A DNA stretch of 64,000 nt from DSNY01 sp040752195 (GCA_040752195.1 JBFMFC010000015.1:1-64000); one strand, 5' to 3'; shown: positions 10,464 to 19,098, numbered from the stretch's first letter. The notes: generated by a model from the sequence alone, not told the origin. Program-made: numbers and translations.

Positions 10464-11771
10464 GTGAACCCAATCGACGTTCTGACGATCGAACCGATCG
10501 CACACGCCGAAGGCGACGTGCGGCTGCCGGGATCGAAGAGCATTTCGAACCGCGCGCTGCTGCTGGCTGCGCTGGCCGAAGGCGAAACCGAGTTCGACGG
10601 GCTGCTCGACGCCGACGACACGCGCGTGATGGTCGCCGCGCTGCGCGCGCTCGGGGTGGCGATCGAAGTCGAAGGGCAGCGCGCGCGGGTCGTCGGCTGC
10701 GGCGGCCGCTTCCCGGTCGGCGACGCGGATCTGTTCATGGGCAACGCGGGCACTGCGATGCGGCCGCTTGCCGCGGTGCTGGCGTTCGCCGGCGGACGCT
10801 ACCGGCTCGACGGCGTGGCGCGGATGCGCGAGCGGCCGATCGGCGATCTGGTCGATGCGCTGAACGCGCTCGGCGCGCACATCACCTACGAAGGGCAGCG
10901 CGGCTATCCGCCGATCCGCATCGAGCCGGCGACACTCGCCGCGCGCGATCGGGTCGACATCAAAGGCGACGTATCGAGCCAGTTCGCCAGCGGCCTGTTG
11001 ATGGCTGCGCCGCTTGTCGCGCCCCGCGACGGATTGCTGGTGCGCGTTGCGGGCACGCTGATCTCGCAGCCGTACGTGGCGCTGACGATCGCACTGATGC
11101 GCCGATTCGGCGTCGCGGTCGAGCGCGGCGACGCCGATGGCGCGGCGTTTCACGTTCCGCGCTCGCGCTATCGCGCCGCAGGGCGGTTCGCGATCGAAGG
11201 CGACGCCTCCGGTGCGTCGTACTTTCTCGCGCTCGGCGCACTGGCGGGTGGCCCCGTACGCGTGCTCGGCGCCGGCCGCGCGAGCGTTCAGGGCGACATT
11301 GCCTTCGCGGACCTGCTCGAGCGCATGGGTGCCTCGATCCGTTGGGGTGAGGACTGGATCGAGGCGCGTTCGGCGGGGCGACTGCGCGCCGTCGACCACG
11401 ACTGCACCGCGATCCCCGATGCGGCGATGACCGCGGCGGTGGCGGCGTTGTTCGCCGACGGTGTCACGCGGCTCACGGGTATCGGCTCGTGGCGCGTGAA
11501 GGAGACCGACCGGATCGCCGCGATGGCGACCGAGCTGGGCAAGCTCGGAGCGGCGGTCGAAGCCGGCGACGACTGGCTGAAGATCGCACCGCCCGCGCGT
11601 TTGCGGGAGGCGACGATCGACACCTACGACGATCACCGCATCGCGATGTGCTTCGCGCTCGCTGCGGCCGGCGGCGTGCCGGTCCACATCCGTGACCCGC
11701 AGTGCGTCGCGAAGACATATCCAGGCTACTTCAGCGCGCTGCGGTCGCTGCTGCGGCCCGCCGCGCGCTGA
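10464..11771 (+). CDS. aroA: 5-enolpyruvylshikimate-3-phosphate synthase
   Basis: AroA transfers enolpyruvate from PEP to shikimate-3-phosphate, step six of the shikimate pathway. The 435-residue protein starts VNPIDVLTIEPI and has LPGSKSISNRALLLAALAEG, GNAGTAMRPL (the class I PEP/glyphosate loop), RERPIGDLVDAL, DGDVSSQFASGLL-like KGDVSSQFASG, the SWRVKETDRI loop and DDHRIAMCFAL. I chose the GTG at 10464 because its product fits the family N terminus; an ATG at 10443, overlapping tyrA, would add seven residues. It shares the aromatic operon with pheA, hisC and tyrA. The Gly and Pro of GNAGTAMRP mark a glyphosate-sensitive class I enzyme. Confidence 0.95.
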   Translation: MNPIDVLTIEPIAHAEGDVRLPGSKSISNRALLLAALAEGETEFDGLLDADDTRVMVAALRALGVAIEVEGQRARVVGCGGRFPVGDADLFMGNAGTAMRPLAAVLAFAGGRYRLDGVARMRERPIGDLVDALNALGAHITYEGQRGYPPIRIEPATLAARDRVDIKGDVSSQFASGLLMAAPLVAPRDGLLVRVAGTLISQPYVALTIALMRRFGVAVERGDADGAAFHVPRSRYRAAGRFAIEGDASGASYFLALGALAGGPVRVLGAGRASVQGDIAFADLLERMGASIRWGEDWIEARSAGRLRAVDHDCTAIPDAAMTAAVAALFADGVTRLTGIGSWRVKETDRIAAMATELGKLGAAVEAGDDWLKIAPPARLREATIDTYDDHRIAMCFALAAAGGVPVHIRDPQCVAKTYPGYFSALRSLLRPAAR

Positions 11772-12020
11772 GGTTCGTCCGGGCGCGCTCGTGCAGGACG
11801 TGGGCGACCGTGTCGGCGAGCGGCTCGGCAGCCGCGATCGGTGCGCTGCCGGTCAGCGCGTTCGCCGCCGAGAGTGCGAATGGGCGACGGCGAACGTGGC
11901 CGTCTTGGCGAGATTCAGTTGCAGCGGGATGCGCATGAGCGATGACTTCGATCCGGGTTTGGCCAAGATCGGGCCGGCGACCGCGCACCTCCATCTGAAT
12001 GTTCCGATACGCTCGACAGG
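11772..12020. other. aroA-cmk intergenic region
   Basis: These 249 bases hold no gene I can support. The reading frames crossing the region lack motifs and ribosome binding sites. A promoter for the cmk-rpsA genes could lie here, but I see no clear boxes. Confidence 0.4.
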
Positions 12021-12686
12021 ATGGCTGCGAATTCGTCCGTTCCCGTGATCGCGATCGACGGCCCGACCGCCTCGGGCAAGGGCACCGTCGCGCAGCGGGT
12101 CGCGGCCGCTCTCGGATTCCACTACCTGGACAGCGGCGCGCTTTACCGGCTGGTCGCGCTGCTTGCGCTCGAACGCAGGGTCGGCGCGGACGACGCGGAC
12201 CGGCTCGCGCAGCTCGCGGCGACGATGCGTCCGGGCTTTGCCGGCGGTCGCATCGAGCTCGACGGGCGCGACGTGACCGACGCGATCCGCACCGAGGAGG
12301 TGAGCGCGATGGCCTCGCGCATCGCGGTCCATGCACCGCTGCGGGCGGCCCTGCTCGAGACGCAGCGGTCGTTCCGCCAGCCGCCCGGGCTGGTGGCCGA
12401 CGGGCGCGACATGGGAACGGTCGTGTTCCCCGACGCGCGGCTGAAGGTGTACCTGACCGCGAGCGTCGAAGAGCGGGCGCGCCGGCGCTATAAGCAGTTG
12501 ATCGAAAAAGGGATTCCCGCTAACATCGCGACCCTTTCGCAGGAACTGCGCGCGCGGGACGAACGCGACTCCAAGCGTTCGGCCTCGCCGCTGAAGCCGG
12601 CGGAGGACGCGCACCAGCTCGACTCTTCGGCGCTGTCGATCGACGAGGTCGTCGCCCAGATCCTGGACTGGTATCGCAAGGTCTGA
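12021..12686 (+). CDS. cmk: Cytidylate kinase
   Basis: Cmk phosphorylates CMP and dCMP with ATP. The 221-residue protein has the P-loop IDGPTASGKGT (12-22), YLDSGALYR in the substrate region, VADGRDMGTVVFPDA (CMP-binding RDMGT), and the lid with RARRRYKQL and RDERDSKRSASPL. All are family landmarks and the length is normal. cmk directly upstream of rpsA is a long-conserved pair across proteobacteria. The gene begins at the ATG at 12021, with AGG directly upstream and no strong Shine-Dalgarno. Confidence 0.96.
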   Translation: MAANSSVPVIAIDGPTASGKGTVAQRVAAALGFHYLDSGALYRLVALLALERRVGADDADRLAQLAATMRPGFAGGRIELDGRDVTDAIRTEEVSAMASRIAVHAPLRAALLETQRSFRQPPGLVADGRDMGTVVFPDARLKVYLTASVEERARRRYKQLIEKGIPANIATLSQELRARDERDSKRSASPLKPAEDAHQLDSSALSIDEVVAQILDWYRKV

Positions 12687-12756
12687 GGGCCCAGGTCCGC
12701 AGACCCAGGGTGTGTGCAGGGCATTCCCGGATTTCCTGCACGCGGTGTTCAACTCC

Positions 12757-12777
12757 GCCCGGACGCAACGTCCGGGC
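12757..12777 (+). promoter_or_regulatory. Perfect hairpin in the rpsA leader
   Basis: A 9-bp perfect inverted repeat GCCCGGACG / CGTCCGGGC with a CAA loop ends 19 bases before the rpsA start codon. T runs follow only after about ten bases, so it is not a standard terminator. It could take part in S1 autoregulation, which acts on the structured rpsA leader in E. coli, or it could protect or attenuate the transcript. The stem is seen; the role is inferred. Confidence 0.5.
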
Positions 12778-12796
12778 GAGATTGAAAGTCTTTTTC

Positions 12797-14506
12797 ATGC
12801 CTTCCGTTGCAACTCAAGACGCCGCCGGCAAAGAAGAGTCGTTCGCGGCGCTGTTCGAAGAAAGCCTGGCGCGCCAGGAGATGAAGCAGGGCGAAGTGAT
12901 CACCGCCGAGGTGGTCCGCGTCGACGGCAATTTCGTCATCGTCAACGCCGGCCTCAAGTCCGAGGCCTATATCCCGATCGAGGAATTCAAGAACGATCAG
13001 GGTCAGATCGACGTCAAGCCGGGCGACTTCGTGTCGGTGGCGATCGAGTCGCTCGAGAACGGCTACGGCGACACGATCCTGTCGCGCGACAAGGCCAAGC
13101 GGCTCGCGGCGTGGATGAACCTGGAAAACGCGCTCGAAAGCGGCGAACTGGTCACCGGCACGATCACGGGCAAGGTCAAGGGCGGACTGACCGTGATGAT
13201 CAACGGCATCCGCGCGTTCCTGCCGGGTTCGCTGATCGACGTGCGCCCGGTCAAGGACACCACGCCGTACGAGGGCAAGACGCTCGAATTCAAGGTCATC
13301 AAGCTCGACCGCAAGCGCAACAACGTCGTGGTGTCGCGGCGCGCCGTCGTCGAGGCGAGCATGGGCGAGGAGCGCCAGAAGCTGCTCGAAACCCTCAAGG
13401 AGGGCGCGATCGTCAAGGGCGTGGTCAAGAACATCACCGACTACGGCGCATTCGTCGACCTCGGCGGAATCGACGGACTGCTTCACATCACCGATCTCGC
13501 GTGGCGGCGCGTTCGCCATCCGAGCGAAGTGGTCCAGGTCGGCCAGGAGATCACCGCCAAGGTGCTCAAGTTCGACCAGGAGAAGAACCGCGTTTCGCTC
13601 GGCATCAAGCAGCTCGGCGAGGATCCCTGGGTCGGCATCGGACGCCGCTATCCGCAGGGAACGCGACTGTTCGGCAAGGTCACCAACATCACCGACTACG
13701 GCGCGTTCGTCGAGATCGAGCCGGGAATCGAGGGTCTGGTGCACGTGTCCGAGATGGACTGGACCAACAAGAACGTCGACCCGAAGAAGGTCGTCGCTCT
13801 CGGCGACGAGGTCGAGGTCATGGTGCTCGAAATCGACGAGGACCGGCGCCGCATCTCGCTCGGCATGAAGCAGTGCAAGCCGAACCCGTGGGAGGACTTC
13901 GCGCTGTCGCACAAGAAGGGCGACCGGGTCAAGGGCCAGATCAAGTCGATCACCGATTTCGGCGTGTTCATCGGCCTGCCGGGCGGCATCGACGGGCTCG
14001 TGCACCTGTCGGATCTGTCGTGGAGCGAACCGGGCGAAGAAGCCGTGCGCAAGTACAAGAAGGGCGACGAAGTCGAGGCGGTCGTGCTCGCCATCGACGT
14101 CGAGCGCGAGCGCATCTCGCTGGGCATCAAGCAGCTGGGCGGCGATCCGTTCACCAACTATGCGAGCACGCACGAGAAGGGTTCGATCGTCACCGGCACC
14201 GTCAAGAGCGTGGATCCGAAGGGCGCGGTGATCGCGCTCGGCGACGACGTCGAGGGTTACTTGCGCGCTTCCGAAATCTCGTCCGATCGCGTCGAGGATG
14301 CGCGCAACCACCTGAAGGAAGGCGACAAGGTCACGGCGATGATCATCAACATCGACCGCAAGAACCGCAACATCAACCTGTCGATCAAGGCGAAGGACAA
14401 CGCCGAGGCGGCGGCGGCGATGGAGCGCATGCAGGCCGAAGCGCAGACCGGAACGACCAGCCTGGGCGCGCTGCTGAAGGCCAAGCTGGATACGCAGAAC
14501 AAGTAA
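12797..14506 (+). CDS. rpsA: 30S ribosomal protein S1
   Basis: S1 binds single-stranded mRNA and helps load it on the 30S subunit. The 569-residue protein contains six S1/OB domains, with repeated cores such as VKNITDYGAFVDLGGIDGLL, VTNITDYGAFVEIEPGIEGL and IKSITDFGVFIGLPGGIDGL, each closing with an ISLG or VSLGIKQ strand. The first two domains are more diverged, as usual for the ribosome-binding part. The start at 12797 (MPSVATQDAAG) is chosen because upstream codons read through the leader hairpin. It lies 110 bases after cmk. A 19-base spacer separates the leader hairpin from the start. Confidence 0.97.
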   Translation: MPSVATQDAAGKEESFAALFEESLARQEMKQGEVITAEVVRVDGNFVIVNAGLKSEAYIPIEEFKNDQGQIDVKPGDFVSVAIESLENGYGDTILSRDKAKRLAAWMNLENALESGELVTGTITGKVKGGLTVMINGIRAFLPGSLIDVRPVKDTTPYEGKTLEFKVIKLDRKRNNVVVSRRAVVEASMGEERQKLLETLKEGAIVKGVVKNITDYGAFVDLGGIDGLLHITDLAWRRVRHPSEVVQVGQEITAKVLKFDQEKNRVSLGIKQLGEDPWVGIGRRYPQGTRLFGKVTNITDYGAFVEIEPGIEGLVHVSEMDWTNKNVDPKKVVALGDEVEVMVLEIDEDRRRISLGMKQCKPNPWEDFALSHKKGDRVKGQIKSITDFGVFIGLPGGIDGLVHLSDLSWSEPGEEAVRKYKKGDEVEAVVLAIDVERERISLGIKQLGGDPFTNYASTHEKGSIVTGTVKSVDPKGAVIALGDDVEGYLRASEISSDRVEDARNHLKEGDKVTAMIINIDRKNRNINLSIKAKDNAEAAAAMERMQAEAQTGTTSLGALLKAKLDTQNK

Positions 14507-14539
14507 GCGGCGCCCGCACCCATGTCCGAACCCAAGACG

Positions 14540-14866
14540 ATGACCAAGTCCGAGCTGATCGCGCGGCTGGCCGAGCGCAACACGCGGCTCGCCGCGCGCG
14601 ACGCCGACGAGGCGGTCAAGACGATTCTCGACGCGATGAGCGCCGCGCTCGCGGCGGGCAACCGGATCGAGATCCGCGGCTTCGGCAGCTTCTCGCTGAA
14701 CTATCGGCCGCCGCGCATCGGCCGCAATCCGAAGTCCGGCGAACGGGTTCACGTGCCGGCGAAGTTCGTTCCGCACTTCAAGGCGGGCAAAGAGCTGCGC
14801 GAGCGCGTCGACGGGACCGACGGCGCGGCCGCCGTCGACTCGGGCGAGCGCAAGCCCACCGGCTGA
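14540..14866 (+). CDS. ihfB: Integration host factor subunit beta
   Basis: IhfB pairs with IhfA to bend DNA sharply in replication, recombination and sigma-54 transcription. The 108-residue form starts MTKSELIARLA, the family N terminus, and contains RIEIRGFGSFSLNYRPPR and GRNPKSGERVHVPAKFVPHF, with the conserved Pro of the intercalating arm in RNPKSG. An ATG at 14522 would add six residues. The C-terminal 15 residues beyond FKAGKELRERV form a loose acidic tail longer than in E. coli. rpsA-ihfB is a conserved pair. A terminator follows. Confidence 0.95.
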   Translation: MTKSELIARLAERNTRLAARDADEAVKTILDAMSAALAAGNRIEIRGFGSFSLNYRPPRIGRNPKSGERVHVPAKFVPHFKAGKELRERVDGTDGAAAVDSGERKPTG

Positions 14867-14892
14867 GTCGCCGCTGGCCTCCGGTTCGGCAG

Positions 14893-14915
14893 GCCCCGCT
14901 CGCGCGGGGCTTTTT
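14893..14915 (+). terminator. Rho-independent terminator after ihfB
   Basis: A perfect 7-bp stem GCCCCGC / GCGGGGC with a TCGC loop is followed by TTTTTCTTT. It lies 27 bases after the ihfB stop and should end the rpsA-ihfB transcript. Confidence 0.9.
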
Positions 14916-14962
14916 CTTTGTGGAGCGCGGACCTCGACGCAGGGCGGCGCGCATGCGAGCCT

Positions 14963-14968
14963 TACAAT
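14963..14968 (+). promoter_or_regulatory. Possible -10 box for lapA-lapB
   Basis: TACAAT is one base from the sigma-70 consensus TATAAT. It lies between the ihfB terminator and the lapA start, 28 bases before the ATG, where a promoter is needed. No good -35 box is visible at the right spacing. Confidence 0.35.
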
Positions 14969-14995
14969 GCCGCGCATGCGACGGAGCATGCAACG

Positions 14996-15349
14996 ATGAA
15001 GGCGATCGCTTGGCTGGTTCGGCTGGTCTTCTTCGCCGTGGTCCTTTGGTTCGCCGTGAAGAACACCACGCCGGTAGCGGTCAAGCTGACCGAAACGCTG
15101 CACTGGGACGAGGTGCCGCTGATCGTCGTGATGCTGGCCTGCGTGCTGATCGGTGTCGCCGCCGGTACGATCGCGCTGGCACCGCGGCTGTTCAGCCTGC
15201 GGCGGCAGGTCGCCGCGTTGCGCAGGCAGGCCGAACGCGCCGCGCCGGCGGATGCGGCGGCCGAACGCCTTGCCGATCAGGTCGCCAGCGCCGCGCGCAA
15301 CGTGGGCGCGGTCGGCGAGCTCGGCGCGGACACGCGTTTTCCCCGCTGA
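14996..15349 (+). CDS. lapA: LapA-family inner-membrane protein (DUF1049)
   Basis: LapA is a small membrane protein that works with LapB in controlling lipopolysaccharide synthesis. The 117-residue protein has two transmembrane segments: VRLVFFAVVLWFAVKN at the N terminus, and LIVVMLACVLIGVAAGTIAL around 45-64. They are separated by a short loop with the typical N-x-x-P-V-x-V-x pattern. A cytoplasmic coiled region rich in Arg and Ala follows. The ATG at 14996 is the family start. lapB begins eight bases after the stop, so the two are one unit. Confidence 0.88.
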   Translation: MKAIAWLVRLVFFAVVLWFAVKNTTPVAVKLTETLHWDEVPLIVVMLACVLIGVAAGTIALAPRLFSLRRQVAALRRQAERAAPADAAAERLADQVASAARNVGAVGELGADTRFPR

Positions 15350-15357
15350 CCGCGGCG

Positions 15358-16530
15358 ATGTTCGAGCTCGAGGCCTGGTATCTGGTCGTGCTGCCGGGGC
15401 TGTTCGCGGCAGGCTGGTGGCTGCGCGGGTTCGATTCGCGAGTGCGCGCGGCCGACCAGGGTGGAGCGCCGCGCTCGGTGTTCCGCGGGCTGAACCTGCT
15501 TCTGAACGAGCAGCCCGACAAGGCGATCGACGCCTTCATCGAAGTCGTCAAGCTCGATCCCGAGACGATCGAACTGCACTATGCCCTCGGCAACCTGTTC
15601 AGGCGACGCGGCGAGGTCGACCGCGCGGTGCGCATCCACACGCACCTGCTGAATCGCGCCGATCTGCCGGCGCGCGAACGCTCGACTGCGCTCGCCGAAC
15701 TGGGCCAGGATTTCTTGAAGGGCGGGTTGCTCGACCGCGCCGAGGATGCCTTCGTGCGGCTGATGGAAGATCCGCAGCAGCGGTTTTCCGCGCTGCGCGC
15801 GCTGCTGCGCATCTACCAGATGGAGCGCGAGTGGCTCAAAGCGATCGACTGCGCGCGGCGGCTCGAGCGCGAGGCCGGCGAGTCGCACCACGTCGCGGTT
15901 GCGCAGTTCTACTGCGAGCTGGCGGAACAGGCGCTCGCGAAGGCGGATCTGCAACGCGCGCAGTCGTATCTCGACGAAGCGCTCGTCGCGGACCGCAAGT
16001 CGGTGCGGGCCGCGCTGCTCGCCGGCGACGTCGCCATGCGACGCGGCGAACGCGACGACGCGATCAAGCACTGGCTGCGCGTCGAGGCGGCTTCGCCGGA
16101 ACATCTGCCGCTGGTCGCGGCCCGCTTGACCCAGGCGATGGACGAAGCCGGCCGCCGCGACGAGGCGTTGAATCTGCTACGGCGCGCGCTGCTCGACTCG
16201 CCGTCGATCGACCTGCTCGAGATCGCGTACCAGCGCGTCGGCGAATGGGAGGGACCGGCTGCGGCCGAGGTCCTGCTGCGCGACGAGCTCAGGCGCCACC
16301 CTTCGCTGCTGGGCTTCGAGAAGCTGCTGGCGCTGCGCAGCGCGCAGGTCAAGGGCGATCCCGAGCTCGATCTGCTGCGCTCGCTGATCCACGCGCAGAC
16401 GCGCAAGCTGGCGCGCTACCGCTGCAGCAAGTGCGGCTTCCGCGCGCGGGAGTTCCACTGGCAGTGTCCGGGCTGCACGAGCTGGGACAGCTATCCGCCG
16501 CGGCGCGTCGAGGAACTGGACGCGGCATGA
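15358..16530 (+). CDS. lapB: Lipopolysaccharide assembly protein LapB (YciM)
   Basis: LapB controls LPS amounts by presenting LpxC to FtsH and acts as a scaffold for LPS enzymes. The 390-residue protein matches the E. coli length. An N-terminal anchor (LVVLPGLFAAGWWLRG) is followed by TPR repeats from about residue 45 (RGLNLLLNEQPDKAIDAF, ALGNLFRRRGEVDRAVRIH) and ends in a rubredoxin-like metal knuckle (CSKCGF and CPGC, about 360-380). The four cysteines should bind iron. ftsH lies in the same window but far away. The ATG overlaps nothing upstream; the stop overlaps the next start. Confidence 0.95.
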   Translation: MFELEAWYLVVLPGLFAAGWWLRGFDSRVRAADQGGAPRSVFRGLNLLLNEQPDKAIDAFIEVVKLDPETIELHYALGNLFRRRGEVDRAVRIHTHLLNRADLPARERSTALAELGQDFLKGGLLDRAEDAFVRLMEDPQQRFSALRALLRIYQMEREWLKAIDCARRLEREAGESHHVAVAQFYCELAEQALAKADLQRAQSYLDEALVADRKSVRAALLAGDVAMRRGERDDAIKHWLRVEAASPEHLPLVAARLTQAMDEAGRRDEALNLLRRALLDSPSIDLLEIAYQRVGEWEGPAAAEVLLRDELRRHPSLLGFEKLLALRSAQVKGDPELDLLRSLIHAQTRKLARYRCSKCGFRAREFHWQCPGCTSWDSYPPRRVEELDAA

Positions 16531-16862
16531 AGCTCGGGTTGCGGACTGCGCATCGCGGATTGCGTTGGGCGGCGGCGGGCTTGAGCTGGCTGCTTCCGCT
16601 CGGTGCCGCGGCGCTGGAGATCAACTCGGCCACGCGCGCGGAGCTGGAGCGGTTGAACGGCATCGGCGTGGCGATGGCCGAGCGCGTGCTCGTCGAGCGC
16701 GCGAAGGCGCCCTTTCGCGACTGGGACGACCTGCAGCGTCGCGTCAAGGGCATGGCGGGGGCGCGCGTCGAGCGCCTGCAGGGCCAGGGCGTGACGGTCA
16801 ACGGCATCCCCGGTTCGCGCGCCGCGCGCGACGACAAACTGAAACGTCGAGCACACGAATGA
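16527..16862 (+). CDS. ComEA-like helix-hairpin-helix protein
   Basis: A 111-residue exported protein: a probable signal peptide or anchor (residues about 13-30, ending GAAALE) followed by a helix-hairpin-helix motif, EINSATRAELERLNGIG, characteristic of ComEA/Psp-operon DNA-binding proteins. The hairpin VERAKAPFRDWDDLQRRVKG continues the domain. In naturally competent bacteria ComEA binds incoming DNA in the periplasm. The start overlaps the lapB stop and the stop overlaps the cysM start, so it is translationally coupled on both sides. Function in competence is a family inference; no other com genes are in the window. Confidence 0.8.
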   Translation: MKLGLRTAHRGLRWAAAGLSWLLPLGAAALEINSATRAELERLNGIGVAMAERVLVERAKAPFRDWDDLQRRVKGMAGARVERLQGQGVTVNGIPGSRAARDDKLKRRAHE

Positions 16863-17776
16863 CCTACGCAACGATCGAGTCGACCATCGGCAACACGCCG
16901 CTGGTGCGCTTGCAGCGGATTCCCGGCGCCGACAACCAGCGGCGCGGCAACGTGATTCTCGGCAAGCTCGAGGGCAACAATCCGGGCGGTTCGGTCAAGG
17001 ACCGCCCCGCGTACTCGATGATCAAGCGCGCCGAGGAGCGCGGCGAGATCAAGCCGGGCGACCGGCTGATCGAGGCCACCAGCGGCAACACCGGCATCGC
17101 GCTGGCGATGATCGCGGCGATCAAGGGTTACCGGATGACGCTGATCATGCCCGACAACCTGTCGGCCGAGCGGCGCGCCAGCATGACCGCGTACGGTGCC
17201 GAGCTGATCCTCACGCCCGCGCAAGGCGACGGCAAGGCCGTCGGCATGGAGTACGCGCGCGACTTGGCGATGGCGATGCAGGCGCGCGGCGAGGGCAAGG
17301 TACTCGACCAGTTCGCCAATCCGGACAACCCGCGCGCGCACTACGAAACGACCGGCCCGGAGATCTGGCGCGACACCGGCGGGCGCGTCACGCACTTCGT
17401 CAGCAGCATGGGGACGACGGGAACGATCGTGGGCGTGAGCCGCTACCTCAAGGAGAAGAACCCGGCGATCGCGATCATCGGTGCGCAGCCGGCGGAAGGC
17501 TCGCAGATCCCGGGCATCCGCAAGTGGCCCGCGGCGTACCTGCCGAAGATCTACGACCCGTCGCGCGTGGATCGGCTCGAGTATGTGTCGCAGGCCGACG
17601 CCGAAGCGATGGCGCGCCGGCTCGCGGCCGAGGAGGGCATCTTCGCCGGCATCTCGTCCGGGGGCGCGTGCGCGATCGCGCTGCGAATCGCTGCCGAGGT
17701 CGAGAACGCGACGATCGTGTTCATCGTCTGCGATCGCGGCGATCGTTATCTGTCGACCGGCGTGTTTGCGGCGTAG
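16859..17776 (+). CDS. cysM: Cysteine synthase B (O-acetylserine sulfhydrylase)
   Basis: CysM makes cysteine from O-acetylserine and sulfide or thiosulfate with PLP. The 305-residue protein has IGNTPLVRLQR, GSVKDRPAY with the PLP lysine at 47, the phosphate-binding EATSGNTGIALA, the GTTGTIVGVSRYLKE loop and the SSGGA stretch. EGNNPGGSVKDR and the shorter length put it nearer CysM than CysK. The ATG overlaps the stop of the preceding HHH gene as ATGA. Downstream, the convergent flavoprotein gene ends only 14 bases away, with no room for a normal terminator. Confidence 0.95.
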   Translation: MTYATIESTIGNTPLVRLQRIPGADNQRRGNVILGKLEGNNPGGSVKDRPAYSMIKRAEERGEIKPGDRLIEATSGNTGIALAMIAAIKGYRMTLIMPDNLSAERRASMTAYGAELILTPAQGDGKAVGMEYARDLAMAMQARGEGKVLDQFANPDNPRAHYETTGPEIWRDTGGRVTHFVSSMGTTGTIVGVSRYLKEKNPAIAIIGAQPAEGSQIPGIRKWPAAYLPKIYDPSRVDRLEYVSQADAEAMARRLAAEEGIFAGISSGGACAIALRIAAEVENATIVFIVCDRGDRYLSTGVFAA

Positions 17777-17790
17777 CCGAACGCAAGCGG

Positions 17791-19098
17791 TCAGGCCGTT
17801 CCGCGCTTGGTTTCGAAAGCGATCCCGACCTTTTTCAGTAGGTCGAACGGCAGCTCGCCGCCGGCGCAGACGATGACCGCGTCGTTTTTCAGCCGCAGCT
17901 CGCGGTCTTCGTGCACGAGCGTCACGTCCGCGGGCGAAATGCTCCGGACGGTCGACTTCAGCAGGACGTTGACGCGGCGCTTGTCCTGCCGCTCCGCCAG
18001 GCGCGTGCGATTGGCGGGCTTGACGCGCGAGAACGCCTCCGAGCGGTACGACAGCGTGACCTCGCAGCCGGGCTCATCCGCAAGCGCGATCGCGGCCTCG
18101 AGCGCGGCATCGCCGCCGCCGACAACCAGCACTTTCTTGCCTCGATACTGCTGCGGGTCGATCAGCCGGTAGACGACTTTCGGCAACTCCTCGCCGGGTA
18201 CGCCGAGCTTGCGCGGCGTGCCGCGGCGACCGATCGCGAGCAGCACTGCGCCGGTGCGATAGCTCGCGCGCGTCGTCCGCACGACGAAGCCGCCGCCGTC
18301 GCGCTCGATGCTCTCCATCTTCTCGCCGAAGCGGATCTTCAGCCCCGCGCGGCGGGCGATCTCCTCGAACTTCGCGAGCAGCGCTTCCTTGGAGATCTCC
18401 GGACCCATCTTGACGCGGCCGACCACCGGCAGCTTGACCGGTGCGGTCATCGTGATCTTGTTGCGCGGATAGTGGTAGACGGTGCCGCCGAGCGACCGCT
18501 CCTGCTCGACGATCGCGTACTTGAGCTTGTGGGCGACCGCGCCCAGCCCCGCAGCGATGCCCGCCGGTCCGGCGCCGACGATGACCACGTCGTAGTCGGC
18601 GCCGCGCCGCCCGGCGCCGCGGATCGATTCGATCGCCTGCCTGCCCTGTTCGGCCGCCTTGCGAACGAGGCCCATGCCGCCGAGTTCGCCCGCGATGTAG
18701 ATGCCCGGCACGTTCGATTCGAAGTTCGGCTTGACCTCGGGGATGTCGATGCCGCGCTTCTCGGTGCCGAACACGAGCTGGATCGCGTCGGTCGGACAGG
18801 CCGACGCGCACGCGCCGTGGCCGATGCACGCGGCGGCGTTGACGAGAACGGCCTTGCCCTTGACGACGCCGAGCGCCTGCTCCGGACACGAGCGCACGCA
18901 CACGCCGCTGGCGAGGCAACGGTCCGCATCGACGACCGGGTGCAGCGACGCCGGCTCGTTCAGTCCGGCCTGGAGCGACTCCACGAGCCGCCGCTCGTGC
19001 TCGGCCTGCCGCTTGGCGCGCGAGCGCACATACCACGCGGCGATCAGCGCGAACGGCAATCCGTAGAGCAGCAGCAGTGTCGCCAGGGACAGTTTCAT
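17791..19098 (-). CDS. Membrane-anchored ferredoxin / FAD-dependent oxidoreductase
   Basis: A 435-residue redox protein. An N-terminal membrane helix (about 4-22) is followed by a ferredoxin-like region with two motifs, CLASGVCVRSCP and CIGHGACASACP, then a link with IYIAGELGGMGLV, and a thioredoxin-reductase-like domain with FAD site VIVGAGPAGIAAG and NAD(P) site VLVVGGGDAALEA. No CxxC redox disulfide of thioredoxin reductase is visible. Each iron-sulfur motif has Ser or His where the second Cys normally stands (C-x5-C-x3-CP). It is divergent from the cytochrome genes and probably feeds or takes electrons at the inner membrane. Partner and direction of flow are inferred. Confidence 0.8.
   Translation of the reverse strand: MKLSLATLLLLYGLPFALIAAWYVRSRAKRQAEHERRLVESLQAGLNEPASLHPVVDADRCLASGVCVRSCPEQALGVVKGKAVLVNAAACIGHGACASACPTDAIQLVFGTEKRGIDIPEVKPNFESNVPGIYIAGELGGMGLVRKAAEQGRQAIESIRGAGRRGADYDVVIVGAGPAGIAAGLGAVAHKLKYAIVEQERSLGGTVYHYPRNKITMTAPVKLPVVGRVKMGPEISKEALLAKFEEIARRAGLKIRFGEKMESIERDGGGFVVRTTRASYRTGAVLLAIGRRGTPRKLGVPGEELPKVVYRLIDPQQYRGKKVLVVGGGDAALEAAIALADEPGCEVTLSYRSEAFSRVKPANRTRLAERQDKRRVNVLLKSTVRSISPADVTLVHEDRELRLKNDAVIVCAGGELPFDLLKKVGIAFETKRGTA

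Noticed and set aside
11772..12020. Small reading frames between aroA and cmk
   Set aside because: No ribosome binding sites or motifs, and composition is like that of out-of-frame shadows.
12712..15357. Plus-strand frame open through rpsA, ihfB and lapA and in frame with lapB
   Set aside because: Only the part from 15358 (lapB) is a gene. Upstream it is out of frame with the clear rpsA, ihfB and lapA proteins.
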